57,744 nt of DNA from Acanthaster planci (lineage: Eukaryota; Echinodermata; Asteroidea; Valvatida; Acanthasteridae): positions 1,092,160-1,149,903 of the forward strand of contig NW_019091384.1 of assembly GCF_001949145.1 (NCBI RefSeq). The letters run 5' to 3'. The notes under the pieces are model-generated. The model was not told the origin of the DNA, searched no databases, and saw only the letters and a program-made list of their open reading frames with translations. The translations under genes and the position numbers were made by a program. Within the stretch, counting starts at the first letter, position 1. Each line of letters begins with the position of its first letter. Below are positions 23,475-34,270 of this stretch, in pieces.

Positions 23475-23641
23475 AGTAACGAGGGAAAATGGCACACTTC
23501 GGGGAACTTGCAAAGCAACAAAAACTCCACATACACCAATGATCTTTGAGGGAAAAGTCGCAGGAAACTGATTTAATAAGGGCAACTACTCCTTTGAAAA
23601 GACGCTTACTAAAAGTATAACAAATCTCTAGCTCTGCCACA
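23475..23641 (-). repeat. 5' LTR of nested element
   Basis: 167 bp, about 90% identical to the 3' copy at 22090-22255. Begins TGTGGCAGAG and ends CGTTACT. No clear TATA box; 'GTTATACTTTTAG' is the closest. Confidence 0.83.
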
Positions 23642-23647
23642 TAGACA

Positions 23648-24030
23648 ACAACCAGTCCATTCCCAACATAGGTGGTATTCTGATATCTACAAATGCGGCT
23701 TTAACGTACCGGGTGTACAGTCTTCCCGATTCGCAAATCTAACCATGCAGTCCCATATATTTTCAACGGGCTACCACAGACCTGCCGGACCCTGGTATCA
23801 CACTTTTGCAGAGTCGGCCTCTGTTCTTTCGGTAGCTGGTAATATACTGTCATGTTAATCAACGTGTCGATAGTGCCAGAATCGATAATTATTCGAAGCT
23901 CGGTTGATCTAATCGACCCCTTATTGTATAAAATCGCTCCCGATGCGATTTTGACGGCCAAATGCAATGCACACGAGTGCGATGTTAAATAAGTCGATTT
24001 TTTCGGTATATCTGTAAAAGTGTAATGCAT
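23648..24030 (-). pseudogene. Gypsy-A retropepsin fragment
   Basis: The frame contains 'ELRIIIDSGTIDTLI', an aspartic-protease active site in which the usual D-S/T-G is DSG. It then has 'YYQLPKEQRP' and 'VCGSPLKIYGTAWLDLRIG', and past a stop 'IPPMLGMDWL', the conserved C-terminal 'ILGMDFL' block. Right after this the nested LTR element begins at 23641. A related protease with the same DSG exists in Gypsy-B (about 47480-47330). Confidence 0.75.
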
Positions 24031-24295
24031 GAACGCATCGTGTACGCAACATAGGGTCTACCGAAAAAAGGAACATATGGGAAGGTGCCTTAAAAAGTTC
24101 CTTACTTAATTGGTACATAAATCAGGTAGAAATTGAGCAACTTAACCCTGGCATTAGGCCTACTGTCTGGATCGTCAGACTCCAAAGCTACTAACACTAC
24201 ACTACAATGACTGAAGTTTACAACCTTGATTTACTGCATTCAACAGACTAAATAAGTTTTGTGATGATTTTGCTGACATCTCTACGAATACGTAC

Positions 24296-24370
24296 CCCTT
24301 CCTCCTGTTCATTAGCATAATTCTGTTCATTGTTCATACAGCAGTTTGTATCACCACCACAGCATCCTTC
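24296..24370 (-). CDS. XDH: XDH exon 6 (Cys-rich linker)
   Basis: A 75-bp micro-exon of 25 codons, residues 173-197, phase 0 at both ends. It reads 'EGCCGGDTNCCMNNEQNY' and onward, matching the cysteine- and asparagine-rich linker that joins the iron-sulfur domains to the FAD domain in animal XDH. Acceptor ATTTTCAG, donor GGG|GTACGT. The next exon lies about 15 kb away across Gypsy-A and many other repeats. Confidence 0.9.
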
Positions 24371-25175
24371 CTGAAAATTTGATAAGTCAAATGCTGGAAT
24401 GAAATGCATTTATGTAATTTTATTCTGAAAGTTAAGAGTGCTGAGTTATGTCATTTCTAAAAACCAGAAAAATGACTACATACACAGATTTCCACAGAAT
24501 TAAAACTTGACAAATGATTAACGAGCCCTATTAGAAAATTAGATGCACACTTGCCTTTTTTTTTTCATTTTTTTTGTTACATGCAAATAATTCTGTAAAT
24601 AAATGTGCCATCAGTGACATATACCGGGGAGATGTGCAATCAACTTTTTTCTCACATTGCGTATCATGTACATTCCACAGTGGGAGTTGATAACAGTTTT
24701 AATCCAGATCCAGAAGTGCAGAATAACCAAAAGAACCAGCGAAATATTAAATAACAGGGTGTGTGATTTTTGTCAGCAAAACCAACCGATATTGAGCATA
24801 TTGTAGCACACACCTAATGCATTTCTAAAGCTGTTCAGCATTAGGGTTCTTTCTTCAATTCCACATAAATGGAGAGAAATCAATGGGAAATGGGACTACA
24901 TTACTTTTGACGTTAACACAAAAACAATTGTTTTCCTTTATGAAACTTTTTATGTTATTTATCGTAATGTACAATGCAGTTCAGCCCCGAGGGTGACCAT
25001 ATGAGATGATTCCATTCAATAATACTGGACACCATAATTTTCTCTGTTCTCACAATCTGTCTGGAAATAGATTTCATAGTACCAAAGGCCAAATGGTGCG
25101 TGCATGATGATGCGTAACAAGCGAAAGTGGGAGGACCGCACATCATGTTGAATTTTTCAATTTATATCTACTAAC
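24371..25175. other. XDH intron 5
   Basis: 805 bp, AT-rich, with no repeat or coding signature recognised. Contains a pyrimidine tract near 24560. Confidence 0.7.
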
Positions 25176-25364
25176 CTTGGTGAATGTCTTGTAGCCTTGA
25201 AGGATCGACCGATATCCTGTGCAGCGGCACAGGTTGCCCTCTAATGCGCTCTCTATTTCCTCCATAGTCGGGTGGGGATTGTTCCTCAGCAGGGTATACA
25301 TTGACATAACAATGCCGGGAGTGCAGAAACCACACTGCGAGCCATGGGCCTTGGCCAAACGTTC
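25176..25364 (-). CDS. XDH: XDH exon 5 (second 2Fe-2S cluster)
   Basis: 63 codons, residues 110-172, phase 0 at both ends. It encodes the four-helix second iron-sulfur domain with '[16 protein letters not shown]' (Cys120, Cys123) and '[16 protein letters not shown]' (Cys155, Cys157), the four ligands of the second cluster. This cluster passes electrons from the molybdenum centre side towards FAD. Acceptor GATAG, donor AAG|GTTAGT. Conservation with animal XDH is very high and uninterrupted. Confidence 0.96.
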
Positions 25365-27393
25365 CTATCAAAAACACCGAAGTTAGTATAAGTGTTAAAA
25401 AAAATCTGAAAACCAAACGGTTAATGTACAGACCTATACTAATCACTGAGGTTACAACATAAATGAACTGGCCTGGCTTCTTTAGTACACTTCTTCTTAC
25501 TTCTTCTTTACTTCTTAATTCAACCGAATTAAGAGTAAACGTTTAACAAATCGGTCACTACTTTTTGTTCCTCTGTTTTTACGAAGTGAAACAGTCACCT
25601 TTTGCTCGCTTGCAGGTAAAAAATAGTGAAAATACTATGTTCTGTATGTTGTGTGCATGCATGCTGAAATGTAACAAAAGGTACTTTTTCATTCATGTGC
25701 ACAGAGTGGCAAAAAGTGTGTGCAATCAAGACTTCCAGGTTTTGCTGTTTTCACGAAGTGAGACAATTTTATTTATGAATTACCGATTACTCTAAACAAT
25801 ACTGCAACAAGGTGAGGATTAACATTTCAAAACTATATACTTTTCATGAAAGGTAAGAGATTTGCGGATACACCGTGTGAATTATCTCTTTCTGGTTATG
25901 TGCGGTTCTGAAAAGAACCGGTACATTCCATGACTGTGCATAACATTCCTGAATCCGTTACAACAAAGTGGTCGAAATGTGATGTGAAATGGGGAGTCTG
26001 TGTTGCAAGTTATAGGGGTTTGGTCACTTAATGAGAACACCGTTGACTGATTGATGCACAATGTGAAAATAAAGCAATTATATTGATATCATCTGCTTTT
26101 CTTCTGCCATTACGTCACAAGCTGTCATATGAGATATCGTAATTGTATATTTCATTTGGAGAACACATTGGCATTTTTCAATATTTCTGTCATTATTATC
26201 ATAATTATTACTTTGTTCTCTTTGTTCTCGTGCGTTTTAATTTTATAAGACATGTATTCCCAGCTGCATTTGTCACAAAAACGTTTCATAGTAGGTTTTC
26301 AAAAATAATGGTCGGGACCATTACATGTTCAAGTAGAAGTATTAGTTTTTTATTATTGATTCAGCACAATGTAATAAAATCCACTGTTATTGGCCGGAAG
26401 TAGCAGTGAAAACAAGATTACGTATGAGATTAACCCCACCCAGTTACCCTAATCCTGAACTTCACTTTTGGCTTGTTTGACGATCCCAACAATTTTACAT
26501 AAAAATAAATGCACTGTATACATAAAATGTGCAAAATCCTACGTGTGCAAATAACTTTCTGACCCAAAGAAGCAAAAACAAGCGGTGGTGCTCACGACAG
26601 CTGGTGGCCCCGTTGGCACCAGCAGCTAATAGTGGCATATCTAGGGCCCACTTGATGCATTATACTTTGACCCAAAAGATAAGAATGCGCGTGACTCATC
26701 TTCAAAAATTAATACCGACTGATTTGTCAGATGTTAAACAAAAGATCACCGAAGGTCAGTCAGACAATCAGAGTTGTCATTTAGTTCTTAACAAGGACCG
26801 TACGATTAATAATTGCCTTCAATGAACGACGTGGAAGCTTAAAATGAAACAGAAATATAAGTCCTGAAGTTTCCAAGAGGGAAAAAACAATTAAAATAAT
26901 CTTTTGTATCCATTACCATTTTTATTGGAAAATGTGACACTAGTGAAGTCCATCCCATATCTCTAAATTTTTGCAGTTTGTCGCAGGTAGCTTCGTGATC
27001 CTGTACTGCAAAAAAATGCATGTAGACCTAAGGACGCTACGCGTTGGATCCGTGAGATGCCGCTTTGCAGCATTAAACACAAGCACTTTGATAAAGTGTA
27101 CGTAGTTATTATATTCGGAAGTCATCAAAAGAATTCTAATAATACATGTAATACGTGACGATAAAAATTGTCTTATACAATTCTATGTTCTTGCAGGGAG
27201 AAATTACCCATGGAATTCATAGTAAACAAAAGCATCCAGATAAATGCAGCCATGTTTCACTACCGCATCCCTAGAGTAAAATGTGTGAAGTAGTTGATAA
27301 GGTCGCAAGTCATCTGCAGACATTGGCGTGTAGAGGTTAGGTAACAACGAATAAAAAACATTAGGTGCAAACAATGGCGTCTACTTAGCGTAC
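25365..27393. other. XDH intron 4, repeat-poor part
   Basis: About 2 kb of AT-rich sequence. The plus frames at 26143-26403 and 26529-26825 lack recognisable family features. Confidence 0.55.
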
Positions 27394-27496
27394 GTGCAGG
27401 TAATATGGGACTGCAAGTAATTTGGGACGCATGAATTAAAATCGGCGCTTCCTTCTCTGTAAAAATTCACTGGCACGAAACAACGCCCTCAATAGT

Positions 27497-28450
27497 TGTG
27501 TGACGTGACAGAGGGCGCAAGTCACTAGGCGTGGTGCAAAGATATAGATGGCGCTCTGCCCAGTAACGTACAGAGGCAGATGTTAGGCGCGAATAGCTGT
27601 GTGTTAAGCAAGTGCAGCGCATAGGCTCCGCCTTGTGCGTTGTGCGATAGGGCAACGGAAGTCACTGCTTGGTCACGTGAGCGCTTGCGCGGGCGTGGTC
27701 AGAGCAGCGCGAAAGCTATAAAAGGCGCGCGCAAGCAAGACTTAGTCGTCCTGATCAAGGGCTGATCCTGAGGTAAGGGTCGAGAATCCTGTGCAAGGGT
27801 TAAAGTCACCTAGCCTAGTGTGACTGTGCCTAAGTCCGAGTGGTGCGTGTGCTGTTGAGGGGCTCGGTAGGTTGAGGGGTTGATTGGTGGTGCGGTATAG
27901 TTCCTGATAGGAGCTTGCGGTTGATGCAAGGGTGGATTGCTATGTCGTGACGTGAGTTGCGAGTAGCGCAGCCCTGACAATAAGCCCCGTAGACTTGCTA
28001 AAGTCCCTGATTCGGCACTGATTCGAAGTCCTAATTCGAAGTCCGGTCACGTATAAACACACAGTCTCCCCGTCAATAGCGCCCTCTACTGGTGTATTGG
28101 TTGAGTGTGTTGATGAATAAACCAGCCGCTTGTTAATTGTTGTATATAAGTCAGGTGTCCAGGCGGAGTTTATTTCAAGTCAGGTCTGTCAGGGTTACGT
28201 CACTAAGTTTCGACCAATCAGATTAGCCATCATCTCGACGAAGACCAACTACCTTGGGGGACGGTATACTTCGGTCCCAACGGACTCGTCCCTAGCCGCT
28301 CAGGGACTCTCCGGCGTGCCGTCCGACGCACTGCGCCTCGAGGAGGAGGGCGCCCTCGAGGGGCGTGGCGTCACAGTTGTTATAGACACTAGCCATCACT
28401 TCCTACATGGAGGAGTTGTAGTTTTTAGTGAATCTCACGGAAAAAGTTGA
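27497..28450 (+). mobile_element. LTR-like retroelement segment with promoter and downstream coding-like piece
   Basis: Starts TGTGTGACGTGACAG (the same sequence recurs inverted at 17.6 kb). It contains a TATA box with upstream E-box and GC-box and an AATAAA at 28116-28121. A frame follows from about 28193 ('KFRPIRLAIISTKTNYLGG', then 'GLSGVPSDALRLEEEGAL') whose end is shared with bases 1-60. This arrangement fits an LTR plus the start of an internal region. The 3' boundary of the LTR and any second LTR are not visible. Confidence 0.55.
27672..27745 (+). promoter_or_regulatory. RNA polymerase II-type core promoter in the LTR-like segment
   Basis: E-box CACGTG at about 27673-27678, GC-box-like 'GGGCGTGG' about 15 bp on, and 'TATAAAAGG' at 27717-27725 followed by GC-rich DNA. 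A start site would be expected near 27750. It points away from XDH transcription (antisense in intron 4). Confidence 0.6.
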
Positions 28451-28789
28451 TTAAAACTTGACAAGGTATGTGACGTCAGTGGTATTTTTGTTGCTGATCC
28501 AAAAATACGTATTTTACCAATGCTGAAACTGTAAAACTGTCCGGGGATATTCTGAATTCCTGTCATATTTAGCGATTTTATAAAATCTTTTGAGCTAGGT
28601 CAACGTGTGGGGTGCTGTGTATAAATCTTCAAGGAATAATAAAACATTGAATGCAAGCTCCGCTATCACAACGAGGTGCAGGTAATACGGGAAATCCAAT
28701 ATGGCGGACAGGATTTGTTTGCCTGTCAAATAAGTGTCGTGGTGATTTGGGTAAATACTTAAAGTTTGATGTTAACTTTCTCTTTGTTC

Positions 28790-29586
28790 AAGCATATGAT
28801 TAGTGATATTAATTCAGAATTAGAATTATGTTTAATAATAATAATATAATAATAAGCATTTAGTGAGTGATCTACTAAGAACACAGCTATATCACCAACT
28901 GGGTAAGTGTACATAATGAAACATTGTGGTCCGATGATAGAGCCTCGTGGCACTGAAAATGTTAAGACATGTTCAACTGACTGAGCATGCCTAACAAACA
29001 CTCTCGTACGCTGATTATCGAAGTATGATGTAAACCATGCCTTGACTGTTCCTGAAATTCCACACAATCTTTCAAGCCTATCAACAAGGATTTGATGGTC
29101 AACTGTATCAAAGGCTGCAGACATGTCGAGTAAGACCAAAAGGACAGCGTTGTTACGGTCAAGAGACTGAAGAATGTCACTTTCTTCTTGAGCAAGGCCG
29201 TCTCTGTACTGTGATGTGTTTTCTAAGCAGATTGGAATTTCTCCCCAAGAACGATATTTTTGACGTGTGTTATCACCTGACCTGCTACAGACTTCTCAAC
29301 TATCTTCGCGATACATTTAATATTAGAGACGGGGCGATAACTCTGAAGATATTGGGATCAAGAGTAGGTTTTTACGTACAGGGGTGATTACAGACTCTTT
29401 GAGGGTGTCAGGGAAAACCCCAGATACCGACGAAGCATTGACAATTTTCGAAATGATAGGCAACAGGCTAGACAGATTTTCTTTGATAAGCCATAATGGA
29501 ACTGTGTCATGTGAGCAGATTTCGCTTGGAAATTGCCTTATAAGTTTTTCAACCTCCGACTGAGAGAAAGGAGTAAACTGCGACAT
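28790..29586 (-). pseudogene. CR1/L2-like LINE reverse-transcriptase fragment
   Basis: 29586-29323 reads 'FSQSEVEKLIRQFPSEICSH', the N-terminal RT region ('...K...CxxDxxPxxLLK'). 29139-28890 reads 'LLDMSAAFDTVDHQILVDRL', 'GISGTVKAWFTSYFDNQRTR' and 'VPRGSIIGPQCFIMYTYPVG', the RT motifs up to the position before YADD. The catalytic YADD itself is gone, replaced by AT-rich sequence at about 28790-28870. Two frameshifts. Lies in the same orientation as XDH, in intron 4. Confidence 0.8.
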
Positions 29587-31135
29587 TATTTTACCTGGAT
29601 CTAATTGACTGTTATATTGGCAATGTTCAGTGACGTTTAGGTAAAGCAGTTTAAGAGGTTTTGTGGATAACTTTTATTTTGCTATCCTTTTTGTTCAGAT
29701 GTCAGTCAAATATGTTTGGAAATCACGCCGGGCTTTGTGGTTGCCTGAAGACATGCAGATGGCCATCAATGCATGCAGGGCCGAAGACATGGTCCTGACA
29801 ACAAATTATAGGCTTGCATAGGCAATTATAATGTAACAAAAACAGCATTGAACAATATTTCAGGTGTTAAATAAAGGTTTTGGCATACATGTCACGATAT
29901 GATGCATGTGTTAATACACTTTTATCTTAATTCCAAGTATGACAAGGCAATTTGAATTAATTTGTGAAATTGCGTTTTTAAAGTGAGATAATTACACGTC
30001 TTGTTTGAGTTTTATGTATGGAGACGTCAAAGGATGCTTTTATTTACATAAACGTGTTAAATAAGTGAAATTGCATGTGTAAATATTTTCCGGTTGTGCA
30101 AAATAATTATAATGACATTACATTGTCTTAGAATCAGTGTCCCATATTACCTGCTCTCACCGTTCCAAATTACCTGCACACGCTGTCCCATACTGCCTTT
30201 GGTGATGACGCCATACTTTGCATCTTAACTGTTGTTATGGATACAACATGGTGTAAGTTGTAGAATTCAAAGGAAGAGTAATTGTTACTCTTCCCAACAA
30301 CCAATGTTTCTTTCTAATTGTTCTATCAGTCTTTATGCAAATTATGTAGATGAGCTTCATGGTCCCATATTACCTACACTTACCCGCATTCAGATGGCTA
30401 GTGTAGTATCTATAATAAGAAGTTCTGAAATTCTTGGCCGATTTTGTCGCTTTGCGATTTCCGATTTTCATGGATGAGAGAAACTCCGATCAAATGTTGA
30501 TTTTTTAATTCAGTTACAGTTTGTGCCCCTATTTCGTGGAGTGTCCCCAGTATTAAGATCAATGCCAACTATCTGCTCTGAACATACGACATTGCTGTAC
30601 GCGGTCAAACACGTTGGTTTGTATCCCAACCCGATGTGATGAGTCCAAACAACCTTTTGAAAAATTCTACAGCGGGTTGTTCCGACAGTTGGAACTGAAT
30701 GATCACTGATAGCCCATTAGTCAGCTGATGCCTTGCCTCCATTGGTCCAGTGATTGCGGGCTACCCATTTTGCCAATTTCCATAGTAACACCAGTTGAGT
30801 GCCAGCCCTTGCTAGCTAGAATTGATGTACATGTACTTACTCAACTGAGCAAGCTTCAATTTGTCGAGACGTATTACTAACAATACCATGTCACCAAATC
30901 TCCATTACCCCAGTACATGCACCTTGCATACTGGGCGTTTGAATCATTCGGTATAGTTGAATTCTTTAATTGAATGCCTATCGTCAAAACATTAGAATAT
31001 TGGATTTAAATGCAATATACTTATGTAGAAAAAACTGAAAGAAACTCAATGATAATTTGATTTCTTTTCAACAAAGCTTATCTAGAGGCACTGGATCCCG
31101 TTGACCTGTTCATTTGTTCCTGCCTAAATAAATAC
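29587..31135. other. Rest of XDH intron 4
   Basis: AT-rich. Contains the leftward motif cluster noted for 30139-30379. No coding or RNA signal was otherwise seen. Confidence 0.55.
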
Positions 31136-31244
31136 CTGTACTGGATGGAGTCTAGTCTTGGTGCTGCCAATCCCTTCAACAGTTGTCACTGCCATGCCAT
31201 GCACAGAACAGATGGGTGTCAAGCAGGCATTTACAGCGAGGTGA
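31136..31244 (-). CDS. XDH: XDH exon 4 (fourth ligand of first cluster)
   Basis: 109 bp: one base completing a Ser codon, then 36 codons, residues 74-109. It contains '[16 protein letters not shown]', in which Cys80 is the fourth ligand of the first 2Fe-2S cluster, followed by '[17 protein letters not shown]', a near-invariant stretch of XDH. Acceptor TCTCTAG, donor CAG|GTATTT. It was too short to stand out as an open reading frame and was found from the protein pattern and splice phases. Confidence 0.93.
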
Positions 31245-32423
31245 CTAGAGAAAACATTACATCATTTAGATCAGAAAGTCAATCAGCTTGTCACATACAT
31301 GCACTTATGGAGACAAGCATTAGGCAAACCACTTTGTAGTAAACTTCAGTCCAACTGGGCCAAAATAAGTGAAGTTCCCTTTTAAAGATGCAACTTCCCC
31401 CCTTTAAATAAAAAAATGAGCTAAATATTGTCCGTTCCCGTCCCGCCACCACTACCACCTAGAAGTTGTATTCTCGGTAGTCTTTTTTTTTCCACGCTCA
31501 TAAGAATATTCTGGTTCTAATGAATAATATAAACCTTAAGCTTTGCAGATTTTTTAAAACTCTACCAGGAGCGTAAACGATTTTTGCAGGATTCAAAAAC
31601 GTAGAGCCCATGGACTTTCACACGGGGCTTGATGTTTCCAGTACTTCAAGAGTAAATAATGTGCCATTGATTTCTGTACAGCAGAACTCAGGGAGGCGGT
31701 TTGTTAGAGAATTTAGGAAAGTTCGGATACTCCATGGTCCAGTAAGTAAGCATATGCGTTTACGGGCTGTTTGCAACCGGGTACCAGTTTCTTTAGGACT
31801 GGGAAAATAAACAACTACACTCCGGTCACAAACACCGCATAAGTCAAAATTTTATTTTGTTGCGTTTTCAAAATATGTACAAAAGCGACTGATAACGTCA
31901 CAACACCTGAGATAATGACGTAGTGGGAGTGAAATTAATATTAATTAATGGGGATGATTCGGAAAATCAAAGAAAATAGTAGTACTATTGGTGAAACAGT
32001 GTCTTAAGTTTCCCTTTTATAGGGGATAGAAAGTTAGAAAGTTATAAATATGCATAACTACTTTTAGAAAGTAATACATTTTATGGCACACAATGTATGA
32101 TATGATAAACCGTTCCATACTAATTTGTGCTGTGTATCTGTGTAGAACATTTTCTTCCAAAAAATCCACGAAGAAAATCAAACAGTGTTGAAGACATTAC
32201 TTAATATGTTCAGAACGATACACTTGTATAAGCTCACAATTTTTCCGAGTGAAACAAGCGTCCTTTATTTCCCACGAATTGTCTAGGCCTATCTAAAAAG
32301 TTAAACAAATGAGCCTATACCATTTTACCATGAGGGGGCCACCAAGTACCGAGGCACCCGGCAGGCTACCACGCACATGTGTAACTGGCGTTTGTAACAA
32401 AAAAGTCATGACCAGCCACCTAC
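31245..32423. other. XDH intron 3
   Basis: No recognisable gene or repeat. The short plus frame at 31610-31810 has no family similarity. Confidence 0.6.
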
Positions 32424-32520
32424 CTGATGGTTTTGTCCTTTGGAGAATACTTTGATATCATGACAGTGCAGGCCCCACAACCTCCTTCCCCACAGCCAAG
32501 TTTAGTACCAGTGAGCCGCA
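32424..32520 (-). CDS. XDH: XDH exon 3 (first 2Fe-2S cluster)
   Basis: Residues 42-72 with split codons at both ends. It carries the plant-ferredoxin-like cluster loop '[16 protein letters not shown]', supplying three cluster ligands at Cys50, Cys55 and Cys58 of this protein. Acceptor CTACAG, donor AG|GTAGGT. The exon starts in phase 1 and ends in phase 2, matching exons 2 and 4. The motif is diagnostic for the XDH/aldehyde-oxidase family. The intron on its 5' side is about 6.2 kb and contains a MULE-type MITE and a Penelope-like element. Confidence 0.95.
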
Positions 32521-34061
32521 CTGTAGTTTTAAAAATGTTAAGGGATTTCTTCCCTCCAACACATACATGCACCTGTAAATTGCAATGTACGCACTGCAAG
32601 AACTCTGGTGTAAACACTTTTTGGTATTATCAGATGACCACACTAAAATACGTTACTTTAACAATGCACAGGAGGGTGTAATACATGTAACGAAAAATTG
32701 TAACAACGGTGAAACGTGTTGGAAGAGTCCCCTGACAACATCGTTTTCTTTGCAGTGCATAAGTAATATCCTGAACCTATCAGACATTGTTACCGCCGGA
32801 CGACTTTTCCAGACTTTTTTTTCTCTCACACCATTTTTTGCCGTGGATTTTCTCCAACAACAAACCTAAGTTGGATCTGATGATGGACACATTCAATCTA
32901 AATCGACGTCCCTTTCACAAAGACGACACTGTCAAAATATTGGTACATGTAATATAATGGTTGACAATTTGTAAAGTAATCTTATAAGTGACTAACAAAC
33001 GAAATATCTTGTGATTAAATGCATTTTACCTTAAGGACCACTTGTCATTTGTAGGCATCGGGTCACTTGACCCTCTGACATGTGCAAGTAAAAAGATTAT
33101 CAGGAATGTTGCTTATTTCAGGTCGTACAAAGTTTCATGACAACAGAGTAAATAGTGCTAATGCACTGATCTGAAAATCCAGGACAGACCTTGAAATCGG
33201 GCTGCTACACGTAGGGCCTACACCTACGGATAATTGAATATATCGAGTACATACATTATTATTTTAAGTGACAGAGACTGGCGTGTGTCGAGTTACAAAC
33301 GTATGAGCGATCGGGCTGATATTTATTTTGTTAAACAATGAAATTTAAATTGTGAATATATTTATGTCAGAAGTCCGACAGAAAAAGTGGGATCACGAAA
33401 ACGAAAGTCGCCATTATGAAACTGTATACAAAGTCCTTGGGTCCGTTATTGCTATCTCACCAACTATGCTGGAACTTTTTTCATCAATCCATCGATTTCT
33501 TCATTTGTCTTAAACCCTACTTAATTAACTCTGAAATGAATAATTTTAAGACATGGGCGGGGTTGTGCTCGAGATCAGTCAAATATCGAAGTCGACAGGT
33601 CCAGGATAAAGGTCGTTACGCTCAGACAAGTGAGTGGGTATTATTCATTGTTTTAGCTCGGCGATTAAATGGCTCTCTTCATTTATAATTCCGGCAGATT
33701 GAAAAGCAGTTTATGTGTGTTTGACATTAAACTTGTATGACAAAGACTAGCTTTTCGATAAATCTATGTACATTTATATACTATACAGTAGCGTATCGGG
33801 GGGGGGGCAACTTCCCTCCCCAAGAAAGTAATACTCACACGACATATCACTCAGCTTTTGGCGTGTATGCATCCGGGCAAATCGCGACACCCAAATGGAC
33901 AAAAGGCATAAAACGCCCGCGTATGAGCAAAGTGCCACCGCAGTAATGGCTTCTAAGTGTGGCTGTAGAATTATATAGTCGATGTTTGGTCATACTGCTG
34001 TACCCGTTCTACGGCAATTGTTGTAGGGGAAGCGGAAAACAAAGAGGATCCATGTAACCTG
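32521..34061. other. XDH intron 2, left part
   Basis: Apart from the 80-bp repeat at 33264 I see no gene. Short plus frames (33416-33688, 33737-33946) are not supported. Confidence 0.55.
33264..33343 (+). repeat. Isolated copy of Penelope-like element segment
   Basis: About 80 bp matching 35619-35693 ('tgtgtcgagttacaaacgta', 'ctgatatttattttgttaaa'). It lies about 2 kb upstream of the Penelope-like element, alone. Confidence 0.7.
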
Positions 34062-34070
34062 GATTACTGT

Positions 34071-34270
34071 TAGCCTTGGTCAAGGTGTTCATTCAGCGCA
34101 GTTCACGAACTGGCTCCTGCTGGTTCAGCTGATTTGCATATTTCTTAGGCCGCGTGATGTCGCTCTTCGCTTTGATTTTGCAACGTATGGAGGTACGGTA
34201 CGCAGGTACGTTGAGTCAGCGAGCAGCTGGTGCGCGCTGCGTTGCATGACGAGCGCTTTGACCAAGGCTA
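34071..34270. mobile_element. MULE-type MITE with 9-bp target-site duplication
   Basis: 200 bp. It begins TAGCCTTGGTCAA and ends TTGACCAAGGCTA. The inverted ends extend with decay for 20 or more bp ('AGGTGTTCATTCAGCGCAG' against the right arm). It is flanked by GATTACTGT (34062-34070) and GATTACCGT (34271-34279), a 9-bp duplication with one change. Nine-base duplications are characteristic of Mutator-like elements. Non-coding. Confidence 0.75.

Larger units (their letters stand above)
22090..23641 (-). mobile_element. Nested short LTR retroelement (1,552 bp) inside Gypsy-A pol
   Basis: Bounded by two direct repeats of 167 and 166 bp that start TGTGGCAG. It is flanked by a 4-bp duplication TCTA (23642-23645 and 22086-22089). 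The interrupted Gypsy-A protease resumes on the far side. The base triplet TGG follows the 5' LTR as a primer-binding-site start. A purine-rich 'AGATGGGGCGAG' directly precedes the 3' LTR as a polypurine tract. The inside has a gag-like start (ATG at 23294) that soon joins a remnant of the integrase N-terminal region, so it is an internally deleted, non-autonomous element. Confidence 0.85.
18101..24030 (-). mobile_element. Gypsy-A: Ty3/Gypsy retrotransposon relic in XDH intron 6
   Basis: Read on the minus strand, it runs protease (24030-23648), linker (22085-21451), RT and RNase H (21400-20302), integrase (20273-19100) and a zinc-finger ORF (18800-18101). Gag is missing, so the 5' end is truncated close to XDH exon 6. 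The protease-linker junction is interrupted by a nested 1.55-kb LTR element. A 114-base gap lies in the integrase C-terminus. An AATAAA complement near 17925 and a TATA-like stretch near 18023 suggest that a 3' LTR may lie at about 17.76-18.13 kb, but I could not define its ends. All coding parts have stops or frameshifts. Confidence 0.88.
27394..30379. repeat. Block bounded by inverted clusters of a GCAGGTAATATGGGAC motif
   Basis: Three copies point rightward: 27394-27411, 27413-27428 and 28676-28692. Four copies point leftward: 30139-30154, 30163-30179, 30184-30196 and 30361-30379. The core is GTGCAGGTAATATGGGAC with 1-4 changes each. Inverted subterminal clusters resemble transposase-binding repeats of large DNA transposons. 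No transposase or clear terminal inverted repeat was found, so the nature of the block is open. Confidence 0.55.
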
